A stretch of DNA of 64,000 nt from Quercus robur (Eukaryota > Streptophyta > Magnoliopsida > Fagales > Fagaceae): contig NC_065537.1 in the NCBI RefSeq assembly GCF_932294415.1, forward strand, positions 51,814,302 through 51,878,301. Direction: 5' to 3'. Both the position numbers and the translations under genes were made by a program. How positions within the stretch are numbered: position 1 is the stretch's first letter; each line of letters begins with the position of its first letter. This document shows, in pieces, positions 40,294-52,288 of this stretch. The notes beneath the pieces were generated by a model. It had not been told where the DNA came from. It saw only the letters and a list, made by a program, of their open reading frames with translations, and did no database searches.

Positions 40294-43032
40294 TGTTACT
40301 ACCATATCCATTGTTTGTTGCAATACTTTGGAGCTAACTTCAGTCAATGTCAACCCTTCTTTGAGATACGGAAATAGTGGCATGCAAGTCAGGTTCGGGC
40401 AAAAACTAATTTCTAATTCCGAAAGATGAGGAAATGATGGTATTAACAAATGGTCTGGTTGAGTGTTATCATCCATCCTCCACCATCCTTTCACATTGGG
40501 GCAATCCCATAATGTGAGAGTAATTAAGGATGGGAAAAATAATGTTTTCGAGGAAGACAACGATGAAGTAAAGGATAGACTATTAGTGTCTTCTGATATG
40601 TATTCAAGCTCTCCCATATCTACAAGACTGAGAGACTTGAGAAAAGGGAGTTGATATAATGGTGGGAGGTGGTGGCATTTGTGAGTATGCCAAAATTCCA
40701 AATTGACAAGATTAGTGAGCGAAGAGATCCAACTTGGAATTGTCACACCCATATAAGACCATAACTCCAATGCTTTAAGATTTGGATGTGGTTGGAGCCA
40801 TTTCAATGCTATTTCATCATAACATGTGGTTTCTCCATTCCGTAATCGATCCCACCGTAAAATCAATTGTTGAAGATGTTGTTTCTCCTTCATATTTGCA
40901 GCTTGACATTCCAACATGTCCTCTTTTTCATGTCCTAGATATCCAATCCATAAGCGTCCTCCCAAATTGCTCAACTCTTTCAATTCACTTAGCCCACAAC
41001 TAGACCTAGCTCTAGAACCTACCTTACTCACAACAAACTGTGGTAGTATCTCAAGAGAAGTTAATTGTCCTAGTCCATGGGGCATATGAGTCAATTTTAA
41101 ACAATTAGTAACATCTAGATGCCTAAGATTGACCAATTTTTTAGTGTCCATGGGTAATTCCCTAAGAGATCCACAATTATTGAGTTTTAAGGTCTGCAAA
41201 TTCTGTAGCCTAGTAATGGAATTAGGGAGAATTTTAATATCACGATTTTCAGATACATCAAGATATCTTAAATGTTTCAACTCTCCGATTGAACTTGGCA
41301 ATGCATGTAGTCGTAAATTGCTTAAATCCAATGTGCGCAAATACTTAAGATTTGAAACAAGTGCATCACAAGTTAAATTACCCAAATTTCCCCCTACACT
41401 AGATGCAAGAATTGTTCGCATCTTCCTTCCATTAAGCATGGTGATTGGATCCATAAGATTAAATGATAGATGACGAACTTTTTCACCAATGTTTTCCCCA
41501 CTTGAATTTAATGCAACACTTTCCATCCCAGACACCAAAGTTGCAAGATCATGCATGAGATTATGCATTTTGCACCATATAACATTTCCATGTTCATCTT
41601 TTCCTATATCTTGGAAAAATGACCTCCAAAGTAACACCATAAAGTACCCTCTACCAACATCCTCCACACGTTGCTTTGGATCTGATAATTTAATAAAACC
41701 TTGTGCTACCCAAAGATCAATTAGTGTCTTTACTTGAATCTTGTAATCTTTGGGAAATAAACTACAATAAGCAAAGCATTGCTTTAAGTATGGGGGTAGA
41801 TGATCATAACTCAACTTAAGTGTTGATGAGATATCATTTTCTTCTTGAGCGATTTTTGAGAGTTCATAATTTTTAAAAGATCGCCACTCATTTTCTGAAG
41901 TCTTGGAGCGTAGTAAGCTTGCTATTGTTCTTATAACAAGAGGTACCCCAGCACAATTATTCATAATCTCCTCTCCTAGGCTTACAAGGGCTTGGTTCTC
42001 TGGTTCTTGGCCTTGTTCAAATGCTATTTTTACAAATAAACTCCAAGCCTTTTTTTTAGTTAGGCCTTTTAGAGGATAACATGAAGTTGTGCCTATTATC
42101 ATTGCTACCTTTTCAGAGCGTGTAGTTACTATTATCTTACTTCCCCTTGCACCAACCATTAACAAATTTTTCAAGAGAAACCATTTATTATTATCCTCGT
42201 TCCACACATCATCCAAGACAAGCAAATATTTTTTTCCATTAAGTTTTTCTCGAAGTTGTGTTTGCAAGATTTCAAGGCTTTCTTTAAGCTTCTCATCAAT
42301 CAAATGTTCTAAAATTGCTTTAACAATTTGTTTTACATCAAAGTTACTAGAGACACAAATCCAAAGTTTCAACTCATAAGTTTTATTAACAATCTTATCA
42401 TTGTATATGAGTTGAGCTAGTGTGGTCTTACCTAACCCAGCCATTCCAACTATCGAAATAATTGAAACATTTTCTACAACATTATTATCCAAAAGACATT
42501 CTACAATTGCATTTTTGTCATCTTCTCTCCCAACAACTTCTTCTTCTGGCACAAAAGAATAAGTTTCTCTTTCCCTATTAATCATTTGAGGCTCAATGGG
42601 GCTTTCCATAAAGTGGAACTTGGTCCTATCATCTGCAATGCCATTTAATTTCTCCCTAATGGCCCTGATTTTATGACCCATCTTAGGACTAAAAACAAGC
42701 TGGTTTGAACTTGAGTAGAAAATACATACCTCCTTTGTCATCACATCTCCAACCATCACTTTGTGCCGCAAAACTTCAGTGGAGAAGTCATCTAACAAGT
42801 CATCTGCATCATGAATGACATCTTTGAGCTTTCTAAGCCAGTCTTTGATCTCATGGTTATGAGAACTCCGCTTTTCTGCATCTAGAATCACAGCTTGGAT
42901 GGTGGAAACCGTATTCGTTAGATTTTCAAGCTCAGCTTTGACACCCAAGGACAACTGAATCTCTTGGAGAGTTAAAGAAGTCAGCACTCCAAGGACTCTG
43001 CCTGCATGTTCGAATAAAACTCCTTCAGCCAT
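40288..43032 (-). CDS. CC-NB-LRR (RGA2-like) resistance protein, 5' part, truncated by copia insertion
   Basis: The first 912 codons are host sequence; the last codon (Tyr) and the stop come from the LTR. The N-terminal Rx-type coiled coil (residues 1-95) has an EDVID-like patch (DVIHDADDLLDD, 71-82). The NB-ARC domain has P-loop GMAGLGKTT (196-204), kinase 2 LLVLDDVW (270-277), RNBS-B GSKIIVTTR, GLPL variant CAGVPL (360-365), RNBS-D CFAYCSLFPKDY and MHD (493-495). LRRs begin near 530. This is a canonical non-TIR plant immune receptor that senses pathogen effectors in the cytoplasm. The insertion lies in the LRR; host frames on both sides are open and in register, so the gene was probably functional until recently. 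As it stands it could encode only a receptor lacking its C-terminal LRRs. Confidence 0.93.
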   Translation of the reverse strand: MAEGVLFEHAGRVLGVLTSLTLQEIQLSLGVKAELENLTNTVSTIQAVILDAEKRSSHNHEIKDWLRKLKDVIHDADDLLDDFSTEVLRHKVMVGDVMTKEVCIFYSSSNQLVFSPKMGHKIRAIREKLNGIADDRTKFHFMESPIEPQMINRERETYSFVPEEEVVGREDDKNAIVECLLDNNVVENVSIISIVGMAGLGKTTLAQLIYNDKIVNKTYELKLWICVSSNFDVKQIVKAILEHLIDEKLKESLEILQTQLREKLNGKKYLLVLDDVWNEDNNKWFLLKNLLMVGARGSKIIVTTRSEKVAMIIGTTSCYPLKGLTKKKAWSLFVKIAFEQGQEPENQALVSLGEEIMNNCAGVPLVIRTIASLLRSKTSENEWRSFKNYELSKIAQEENDISSTLKLSYDHLPPYLKQCFAYCSLFPKDYKIQVKTLIDLWVAQGFIKLSDPKQRVEDVGRGYFMVLLWRSFFQDIGKDEHGNVIWCKMHNLMHDLATLVSGMESVALNSSGENIGEKVRHLSFNLMDPITMLNGRKMRTILASSVGGNLGNLTCDALVSNLKYLRTLDLSNLRLHALPSSIGELKHLRYLDVSENRDIKILPNSITRLQNLQTLKLNNCGSLRELPMDTKKLVNLRHLDVTNCLKLTHMPHGLGQLTSLEILPQFVVSKVGSRARSSCGLSELKELSNLGGRLWIGYLGHEKEDMLECQAANMKEKQHLQQLILRWDRLRNGETTCYDEIALKWLQPHPNLKALELWSYMGVTIPSWISSLTNLVNLEFWHTHKCHHLPPLYQLPFLKSLSLVDMGELEYISEDTNSLSFTSSLSSSKTLFFPSLITLTLWDCPNVKGWWRMDDNTQPDHLLIPSFPHLSELEISFCPNLTCMPLFPYLKEGLTLTEVSSKVLQQTMDMVVTY

Positions 43033-43630
43033 TTCTTTTTTTCTTTTTTCCGGAATACTAGATGGATTTGTTTGTGGAATACTGAAAATGATGACTGATG
43101 AGAGGTAGGCGCACTGTTACAATGGTTACAATTGTTTCTAAAAATATGAGGACGTCGTGAACCAATGGCTGCTAGCTAGATATCAGTCGTCATCGAGTTA
43201 CTGGTTAAAAATTTTCAAGAAGATTTTATTTCAAAAAATATATATTTTATATCTAAAATATTAAAATTCTTAAAGAGCTCACATCAATTGGTACAATTTT
43301 TTTTTTTTTTTTTTTGTCTATTTTAGTATAAGAATCTATTTTTTATATTTTACACAATTATTTTTCAAAATAATCTACTTTGATGCTATTTTACACAAGT
43401 TTGACTAAATTAATTTGGGTGATTTTGGAGATAAATGTGCAAAAAATGATATCTTATGTTATTTTGCATTCAATTATATGAGTGCTCTAATATTTTTTCT
43501 ATTTAAATAATTAATTAACAAATAAATTATAATACAAGTTTGATCCCACTTTAGCCGTGAAAAAATATTATTTGATCCTATGTACTTTTGGAAGTGGAAG
43601 AGTATTATTATCTCTTTTAAAGAGATGAAT

Positions 43631-43665
<35 letters not shown>

Positions 43666-44416
43666 AAGAAGTTAAAAATGCATTTGTTGTGACCTTGTCA
43701 AATTTACGGTAGAAATTTGACTTTTTTGAGTGTTGAGAAATTCAATTAATCGAATTTTGGATGAGATTAAGCAAAAGTACATTTTTTAATATATTGTTAA
43801 GAGTTGCACCACCCGATATTTAAGACATTTGTGAATGTTAAGAGATTTTTTCTAATTGTTTTCTAACAATTATAATACTTTATTTGTGACTTTTTGTGGT
43901 CTATATATATTGTTTAAACTCTCAGGTTTCAGTTAGCTCAAAAAAAAAAAAAAAAACTCTCTAAAAAAAAACTGGTAAAGTCCGTTTAAAAAAATCTCAT
44001 TGTAAATATTTTATGTCAGAGGTTGAAGTTGTATCGTATTAAAAAAAAATTAAAATTAAAGAAAAAAACACTCTCATTGTAAATATTAGATGGAAGATTT
44101 ATTTTCATAAACACTAAAAACCACGTGGGTATCTCCATAATTACTATTTGTGGAATGTAATATAATTGGTTGTATCATAAGGACAAATTTTCAATATCTT
44201 GTTAGCAATCCAACAATTTCATTTTGCCTTTAATCATTAAAAAAAATCTTATTATAAATATTAGATGGTAGATTGATTTCTCTTATTAAATTCAAAAATT
44301 TCAGAAACACTAAAAATCATGTGGGTATCTCTAAAATTGTTGTTGTAGAACTAAATAAGCTTGATTGTAGCAAGAAGAAAAAATTTTAGTAACTCAATAG
44401 CAATTCTTGTGAGGGG
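43033..44416. other. NLR upstream region: AT-rich, with a 175-bp tandem duplication
   Basis: Putative promoter of the NLR gene, with no motif I would defend. Two diverged copies of ATTGTAAATATTAGATGG followed by ACCACGTGGGTATCTCC / ATCATGTGGGTATCTCT-like text start near 44076 and 44251 (about 175-bp period). A TA-rich microsatellite lies at 43631-43664. Confidence 0.6.
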
Positions 44417-47400
44417 ACAATCCGTACATCTAATGTGCTCAATTTCTCGTTGAATTTACGTAGTTCTGGGTATTCAAATTTTCTACATATCCAGACAATC
44501 CATACCTATAATGTACACAATTTTACGTTGAATTTACACAAATCCATACATTCAACGTATCTGCAGAGTTCATATTTTATGTAAATCTAAACAATACATA
44601 CATATCATGTATACAATTTCCTGTTGAATTTACGCAATTCAGGATATTAAAATTTTCTTTAAATCCAAATAATCTGTACATCTATTGTACACAATTTCCA
44701 ATTGGATTTACGCAATACTGTGCATTCAACTTGTCCGCAAAGTTCAGTTTTTTTGTAAATCTAGAAAATCCGCACATATAATGCATAAAATTTCCCGTTG
44801 AATTTGCGCAATTCTTGATATTCAATCTTTTTACAAATGCAGACAATTCGTACATCTAATGTACACAATTTCCCTTCAGATTAACGCAATTCTAAAAATT
44901 CATTTTCTACAAATCCAGACAATCCGTTCATATAATGTACACAATTTACCGTTGACTTTACGCAATTCTTGATATTCAATTTTTCTGCAAATTCAAACAA
45001 TCTGTACATCTAACGTACACAATTTCCCGTTGAATTTACACAATTCTGTACATTTAATGTATCCGCAGAATTTAGATTTTCTGTAAATTCAAACAATCCG
45101 TACATATAATGTACACAATTTCTTGTTGAATTTACATAATTTTGGATATATAAATTACCTGCATATCCAAACAATCCTTACATCTAATGTACACAATTTG
45201 CTGTTGGATTTACGCAATTCTGTGCATTCAACCTATCCATAGAATTTAGGTATTCCGTAAATTCAAACAATTTGTAAATATACTATACAAAATTTCTTGT
45301 TGAAGTTACGTAATTCTGGATATTCAACTTTTTTGGAAATCCAGACAATCCATACATCTAATGTACTCAATTTCTCATTGGATTTACGCAATTCTGTACA
45401 TTCAACGTATCCACGGAATTCAGATTTTCTACAAAACCAAACAATCCATACATATAATGAACACAATTTCCCGTAGAATTTTTGCAATTTAGGATATTCA
45501 ATTTTTCTGCAAATTCAATACAATCCGTACATCTAATTTACACAATTTCCCGTTGGATTTACGCAATTCTGTACATTCAACGTATCTGTAGAGTTCAATC
45601 CTTCTGTGAATCTAGACAATTTGTACATATAATGTACAAAATTTCCCCTTGGTTTTACACAATTCAGGAAATTCAAATGTACATGATTGCCCGTTAGATT
45701 TATGCAATTCTGTACATTCGACATATCTGCAAAGTTCAATTTTTTTGTAAAATCTAACAATCCATACATGTAACGTACAAAATTTCCCCTAGAATTTATG
45801 CAATTCAGGATATTCAAATTTTCAGCAAATCTAGACAATCCGTACATCTAATATACATAATTGTCCATTGGATTTACACAATCTTGTACATTCAACATAT
45901 CTATAGAGTACAATTTTTTTGTAGATCCTGACAATTCGTACATATAATCTACACAACTTCACGTTGAATTTAAACAATTCTGGATATTCAAATTATTTGC
46001 AAATCCAGAGCATCCGTATAACTACTGTACACAATTGTCTGTTGGATTTTCGCAATTTTGTACATTCATCGTATTCGCAGAGTTCAGTTTTTTTGTAAAT
46101 CAAAACAATGCATACATCTAATGTACAAAATTTCCCATTGAATTTACGCAATTCTAGAAATTCAATCTTTTTGCAAATACAGACAATCTGTACATCTAAT
46201 GTACACAATTTCCCGTTGAATTTACGCAATTCTATATATGCAATTTTTTTGCAAATCCAGACAATCCATACATCTAATATACACAATTTTTCGTTAAATT
46301 TACACAATTCTGGATATTCAAAATTTTTGCAAATCTAGGCAATCTGTATATCTAATGTACACAATTTCCTGTTGAATTTACACAATTCTAGATATTTATT
46401 ATTTCTGCAAATCCAAACAATCCGTACATATATTGTACACAATTTTCAGTTCAATTTACACAATACTGGATGTTCAATTTTTCTGCAAATCTAAAAAATC
46501 CGGATATCTAATGTACACAATTTCCTATTGAATTTATGCAATTCTGGATATTAAATTTTTCTACAAATCTAGACAATCCGTGCATATAATGTATACAATT
46601 TCCTTTGAATTTACGCAATTCTGGATGTTCAATTTTTCTGCAAATCCTGACAATCCGAAGATATGGTGTACAAAATTTCCCATAGAATTTACGCAATTCT
46701 GGATATTCAATTTTTCTGCAAATCTAGACAATCTGTACATATAATGTACACAACTTCCTGTTAAATTTACACAATTGTGGATGTTCAATTTTTCTACAAA
46801 TCTTGACAATCCATAGGTATAATGTATACAATTTCCTGTAGAATTTATGCAATTTTGGGTCTTCTTTTTTTCTACAAATCCAGACAATCCCTACATATAA
46901 CATACACAATTTCTTGTTCAATTTACGCAATTCTAGATGTTCAATTTTTCTGCAAATCTAGAAAATTCATACATCTAATGTACATAATTTTCCATTGAAT
47001 TTACACAATTCTGAATGCTTAACTTTTCTACAAATCCAGAAATTCATACACATAATGTACACGATTTCTTCTTCAATTTACGCAATTTTGGATGTTCAAC
47101 TTTTCTACAAATCCATAAAATCCATACATCTAATATACACAATTTCCTGTTGAATTTAAGCAATTCTGGATATTTAATTTTTCTGCAAATCCAAAAAATC
47201 CGTACATATAATGTACATAATTTCCCATTGAGTTTACTCAATTCTAGATATTCAAATTTTCTTCTAATCCAGAAAATATATACATCATATGTACACAATT
47301 TCTCGTTGATTGTACGTTGTTCTAGGTATTCAAATTTTCTGCATATCTAGACAATCCGTACATATAATGTACACAATTTCACGTTGAATTTACACAATTC

Positions 47401-49929
47401 TGTACATTCAATGTATTTGCAGAGTTTAGATTTTCTGTAAATCTAAACAATCCATACATATAATCTATAAAATTTCTCGTTGAATTTTCGCAATTCAGGG
47501 TATTCAAATTTTCTTCAAATCCAGACAATCGGTACATCTAATGTACACAATTTCCTGTTGGATTGACGCAATTCTGTGCATTCAATGTGTTTGCAGAGTT
47601 CAATTTTTCTGTAAAATCCAGAAAATCCATACATATAATGCACACAATTCCCCATTGAATTTACGCAATTCTAGATATTCAATCTTTCTACAAATGCAAA
47701 CAATCCATACATCTAATGTACACAATTTCCCATCAGATTTAGGCAGTTTTGGATATTTAATTTTTTTGCAAATCCAGACAATCCATGAATATAATGTACA
47801 CAATTTTCCATAGAATTTACGCAATTCTGGATATTCAATTTTTTTGCAAATCTAGACAATCCGTACATATAATGTACACAATTTCTTGTAGAATTTATGC
47901 AATTTCGGATATCGAATTTTTCTGCAAATCCAGACAATCCGTACATATAATGCACATAATTTCATGTTGAATTTACGAAATTCTGGATAATCAATCTTTC
48001 TGCAAATCCAGACAATTCATGCATCTAATGTGCACAATTTCCCGTCGGATTTATGCAATTCTAGATATTCAATTTTTCAGCAAATCCAGGCAATCCATAC
48101 ATATAATGTACACTGTTTCCCGTAGAATTTACACAATTCTAGATATTCAATTTTTTTACAAATCTAGGCAATTAGTTCATATAATGTACACAATTTCTCG
48201 TTAATTTTATGCAATTTTTGGTATTCAATTTCTCATCAAATCCTAACAATCCGTACATCTAAAGTACACAAATACCCATTGGATTTTCACGATTCTGTAC
48301 ATTCAACGTATTCGCAAAGTTTAGTTTTTCTACAAATCCAGATAATCCATGCATATAATGTACATAATTTCACACTAAATTTTCGTAATTCTGTATTTTC
48401 AATTTTCCTATAAATCCATACAATTCATACATCTAATAGACACAATTTCCCGTTGGATTAACACAATTCTGCGCATTCAACGTATCCAAAGACTTCTAAT
48501 TTTTTGCAAATCCAGACAATCCATGCATATAGTGTTCACAATTTCCTGTTGAATATACGAAATTTTGGATATTCAATTTTTTTGCAAATTCAGAAAATTC
48601 GTACATCTAATGTACACAATTTCCCTTCGAATTTGCGCAATTTTGGATATTGAATTTTTCTGCAAATTTGGACATAGAACGCACAGAATTTTATGTTGAA
48701 TTTATGTAATTCTGGATATTCAATCTTTCTGCAAGTCCAGTCAATCTGTACATCTAATGTACCCATTTCCCGTTGAATTTACGCAATTCTAGATATTCAA
48801 AATTTCTGCAAATCTTGGAAATCTATACATATCATGTACACAATTTCCTGTAGAATTTACGCATTTCTAGATATTCAATTTTTCTGCAAATCCAGACAAT
48901 CCGTACATGTAACGTACACAATTTGCAGTTCAATTAACGCAAGTCTCAATGTTAAATTTTTCTACAAATCTAGAAAATCTATACATCTAACGTACACAAT
49001 TTCCCGTTGAATTTACGCAATTCTGGATATTTAATTTTTTTTGTAAATCTAGACAATCCGTATATATACTGCACACAGTTTCACATAGAATTTACGCAAT
49101 TCTGGATATTCAATATTTCCGCAAATTCTGACAATCCTTACATATAATGTACCCAATTATGTGTCGGATTTACGCAATTCTGGATATTTGGTTTTTTGTA
49201 AATCCAAGCAATCCATATGTATAATGTACACAATTTCCCGTAGAATTTACACAATTCAGTATGTTCTATTTTTATGCAAATCCAAGCAATCCGTACATAT
49301 ATTGTACACAATTTCCCTTAGAATTTACACAATTCTGGATATTCAATTTTTCTACAAATCCAAGCAATCCGTACATATAATTTACACAATTTACCATTGA
49401 ATTTACGAAATTCAAGATATTCAATTTTTCTGCAAATCTAGGCAATCCATTCATATATTGTACACAATTTCCCGTTCAATTTACGCAATTTTGGATATTC
49501 AATTTTTCTTCAAATCCTGGCAATCCATACATCTAAAGTACACAAATACCCGTTGAATTTATGCGATTCTGTACATTCAACATATTCGAAGAGTTCAGTT
49601 TTTCTACAATTCTAGAAAATCCATGCATATAATGTACGCAATTTTACGTTGAATTTTCATATTTCTAGATATTCAGTTGTCCTGTAAATCCATATAATCT
49701 ATACATCTAATATACACAATTTCTCATTGGATTTACACAATTCTGTGCACTCAATGTGTCTGCAGACTTCTAATTTTCTACAAATCCAGACAATTCGTGC
49801 ATATAATATGCACAATTTTTCGTTGAATTTACGCAATTCTGTACATTCAACGTATCCGCAGAATTTATATTTTCTGTAAGTCTAGGCAATCCGTACATAT
49901 AATGTACACAATTTCCCGTTAAATTTATG
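44417..49929. repeat. 5.5-kb tandem array of 78-bp and 96-bp monomers
   Basis: About 65-70 diverged units. The short (78-bp) unit runs ACAATCCGTACATMTAATG, TACACAATTTCCCGTTGAAT, TTACGCAATTCTGGATATTC, AATTTTTCTGCAAATCCAG. The long (96-bp) unit replaces the last third with CTGTACATTCAACGTATCC, GCAGAGTTCAGATTTTCTG, TAAATCCAG, a gain of 18 bp. Long units are interspersed and commonest at 44.5-46.1 kb. Each unit contains the dyad GTACAT-WTA-ATGTAC. Both lengths are multiples of three, so frames stay open for up to about 110 codons on the minus strand. These are not genes. The array ends abruptly at 49929 within a unit, at the edge of a gypsy-type ORF. Confidence 0.95.
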
Positions 49930-50241
49930 TTAGAGTCCCGATACTCGCGTACCGCTTCCTCCTTCGCCTGACGGAGTTGGTTCTTGGTGTCAGCAATTTC
50001 TTTCTCTTTGTCCTCCAGAACCTTCCTCAATAACTCCATCTACACTCCTTCTTTTTCCACGCAAGCAAGTTTCTTCTCCTACCTGTCCTCCAAGCCTTTA
50101 ACTCGTTTAGCTTGTCCTCCGTCGAATTGGCCTTCGCCCTGACACGCTCCAAGGCCATCTCATGGCTTAGGCAACGACCCATTAGCCCCTTCATCATCAA
50201 CATTGCCTGAAAGCAAAGAAGAATTAGAAATATGGCAACAT

Positions 50242-50272
<31 letters not shown>

Positions 50273-51830
50273 TAGAAAATGGACGGACGTGATTACCTGA
50301 GCAATGCAGAAAAGCCCCGTTTCTCCTATTGCTTCAATAGCATGGTTGTTCAGGTCCTCATAGTCGTCAGTTGAAATTATGGGCCCGAGCTTCTCCAACG
50401 CGTACTTAGAATCCTCACGAAGGAGGACGGGTGGCTTCTCAGCAACGATGTTCGGGCCCTTCATTAAGCCCTTCCCCCGTCCTATTCCGATTGGGGTAAC
50501 CGTCTTCTTAATCTCGGCTTTCAAACCCACGATGGTCTCAGGGGCAGTCTTGGGCTTCTTCAAAGGACGGTTTGTTTTCTCCTATGGTTTCCTCTTAGTG
50601 GACGGATTGGATGAACCCGTCCCCTTGGAGGTACCCTCCACTTGTTTTTTCATAGCAGCTTACTACTTGATATAAGCCCTTCTCTTGGCAGCATCCATTT
50701 TTGCAAAATAGTGGACAAGTGTTTAAAAAACCAAAAATAAGCATAACAAAAACTCAAAGTGACAGACTTGGGCGTCATATCGACGGGCAGCTATGGTCGG
50801 CTCTGGTCCGTTACAATACTAGTATAGGATATCAAAATTGACCAATTTAGCCCACGTTCTCTCTTCGACCTTGGTCTTGTTAAAAAATTTCTCCAAAAAA
50901 CTAAACTGTTCAAGAGAAACTTCAATACGATCCCAAGCTACAAAAGGAGATAGACAATTAGGTTTATAGTAAAGGACAATTAGAAATAAATGAATCTCAC
51001 AATAGACGGACGCATACCCAACGGTGGCATTATGCCCCATGTTTTGTCAACGGGCATAAATTCATTGTCACCAGGGTGACACATCCACCCATCACCTTCA
51101 AAAAAGAAGTAACGACTCTTCCAATCCCTATTAAAGTCGAGGTTCTCACAAATGAGCCTTAGCAACGGGCTCCTGGGCGTAAAGTTGTACATGCCCTTGG
51201 ACTGGGAGACCTCAGTTGGACGGTAGCAGTGAAAAAACTCTTCCACCGTCAGCCTCCGTGCCCCATCTAACATAGCACTGTACAGGACCTCCATGCTCAT
51301 GAAGACCCTCCAGGAATTTGGGGAAATCTAGTTAACGGACAAACCAAGGTATTGGAGAAGACAACGGTGGAGGGCGCTTAAGGGAAACCTGAGCCCAGCC
51401 TTCAGCATTTGCTCATAGATTCCTACGTCCTCAAGACCCTCGTAATAACACTTTTCTGACTTGTAAGGTAGACGCATGGGTATATGGACAGGTATCTGGT
51501 ATTTATCTCTTAGTGTTTTGAGATTCTTTGATTTTAGAAACAAATCATTGACCGTCCATAAAGGGACTAGGATGAACTCCCTAAGCCCATCAGGTCCCAC
51601 AACGGATTGGATTAGGGGTTCAGCACCAATTAGGCCATCACTGGAGTCCCCACCTGACCTTTCCATCTCCAGATCCTCATCCCTTGAAGAGGAAGCTAAT
51701 GGAGTCCTCTCTTCACTTGATGCATCGGGGTCTTTATGACATCGCGGACACATTTCAGTGCAGCCCACTCCATCGCAGACACATGACTAATTACTCGACG
51801 CACTAGACATTTGTCACCTACACATGACGG
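49930..51830 (-). pseudogene. Decayed 'putative gypsy type transposon' (PF04195-like) ORF, antisense within a Ty3/gypsy remnant
   Basis: The pieces read in order on the minus strand. An acidic head (CTEMCPRCHKDPDASSEE) is followed by QIPVHIPMRLPYKSEKCYYE and by VGIYEQMLKAGLRFPLSALH. Then come ARRLTVEEFFHCYRP, WKSRYFFFEGDGWMCHPGD and VDKTWGIMPP. A later segment has IVGLKAEIKKT and GLMGRCLSHEMALERVRAK, split by a GT-AG intron (50208-50296). A coiled-coil tail (LEDKEKEIADTKNQLRQAKE) runs into the repeat array. The domain type is that of plant proteins named putative gypsy-type transposon. In-frame stops sit where Gln is expected (after SSN near 51.79 kb and after SVN near 51.33 kb), and frames shift elsewhere, so it is inactive. 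Function is unknown. Confidence 0.7.
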
Positions 51831-52288
51831 TAAACCCTAAGACACTAACGGAACTAAAGTAGTCGACGATAGTATAGAGTCCAAAAAATTATAAGAAATT
51901 TGAACGGTAAAGGAAGGGGACTTACCAGTTGGAAATAGGTTGTAAGGAGAATGTAAATGACGGTTGCACCAGATGGATGGTGTGCTTCCCTGACAGGGAT
52001 GACAGATGCGCTCTCGTCATGAATTTTAGTAGAAAAGTAAAGAAATGAAAGGGAGAAAGCTTGGCTTATATAGGGAGAACAACACGGAAGACGAAGGGAC
52101 ACTTCGATCCAAGTGAGCGGTCATTCAATAAGTGCCACGTGTCCTTCGTCATTAATGATCTTTGATGACTCAAGGCCTGGGGGAATTCCTCAAAAGGCTG
52201 GATTGAACCGTCACCCCACAAGTCCTTCCACTCAGAGGTCATTGACCTATGGGGTGAAGGGGCAATTGAAGAGGGAAAAAACTGGTGG

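Noticed and set aside
41129-42379. Plus-strand frames opposite the NLR gene
   Set aside because: Antisense shadows of a clearly conserved NB-ARC/LRR coding sequence.
45263-49454. Many 60-111 codon open frames on both strands within the repeat array
   Set aside because: They follow from a monomer length that is a multiple of three. They share one repeating peptide, have no start context and are broken at random, so they are not genes.
44417-49929. CRISPR-like array
   Set aside because: Units are contiguous and diverged throughout with no unique spacers; this is a plant tandem repeat.
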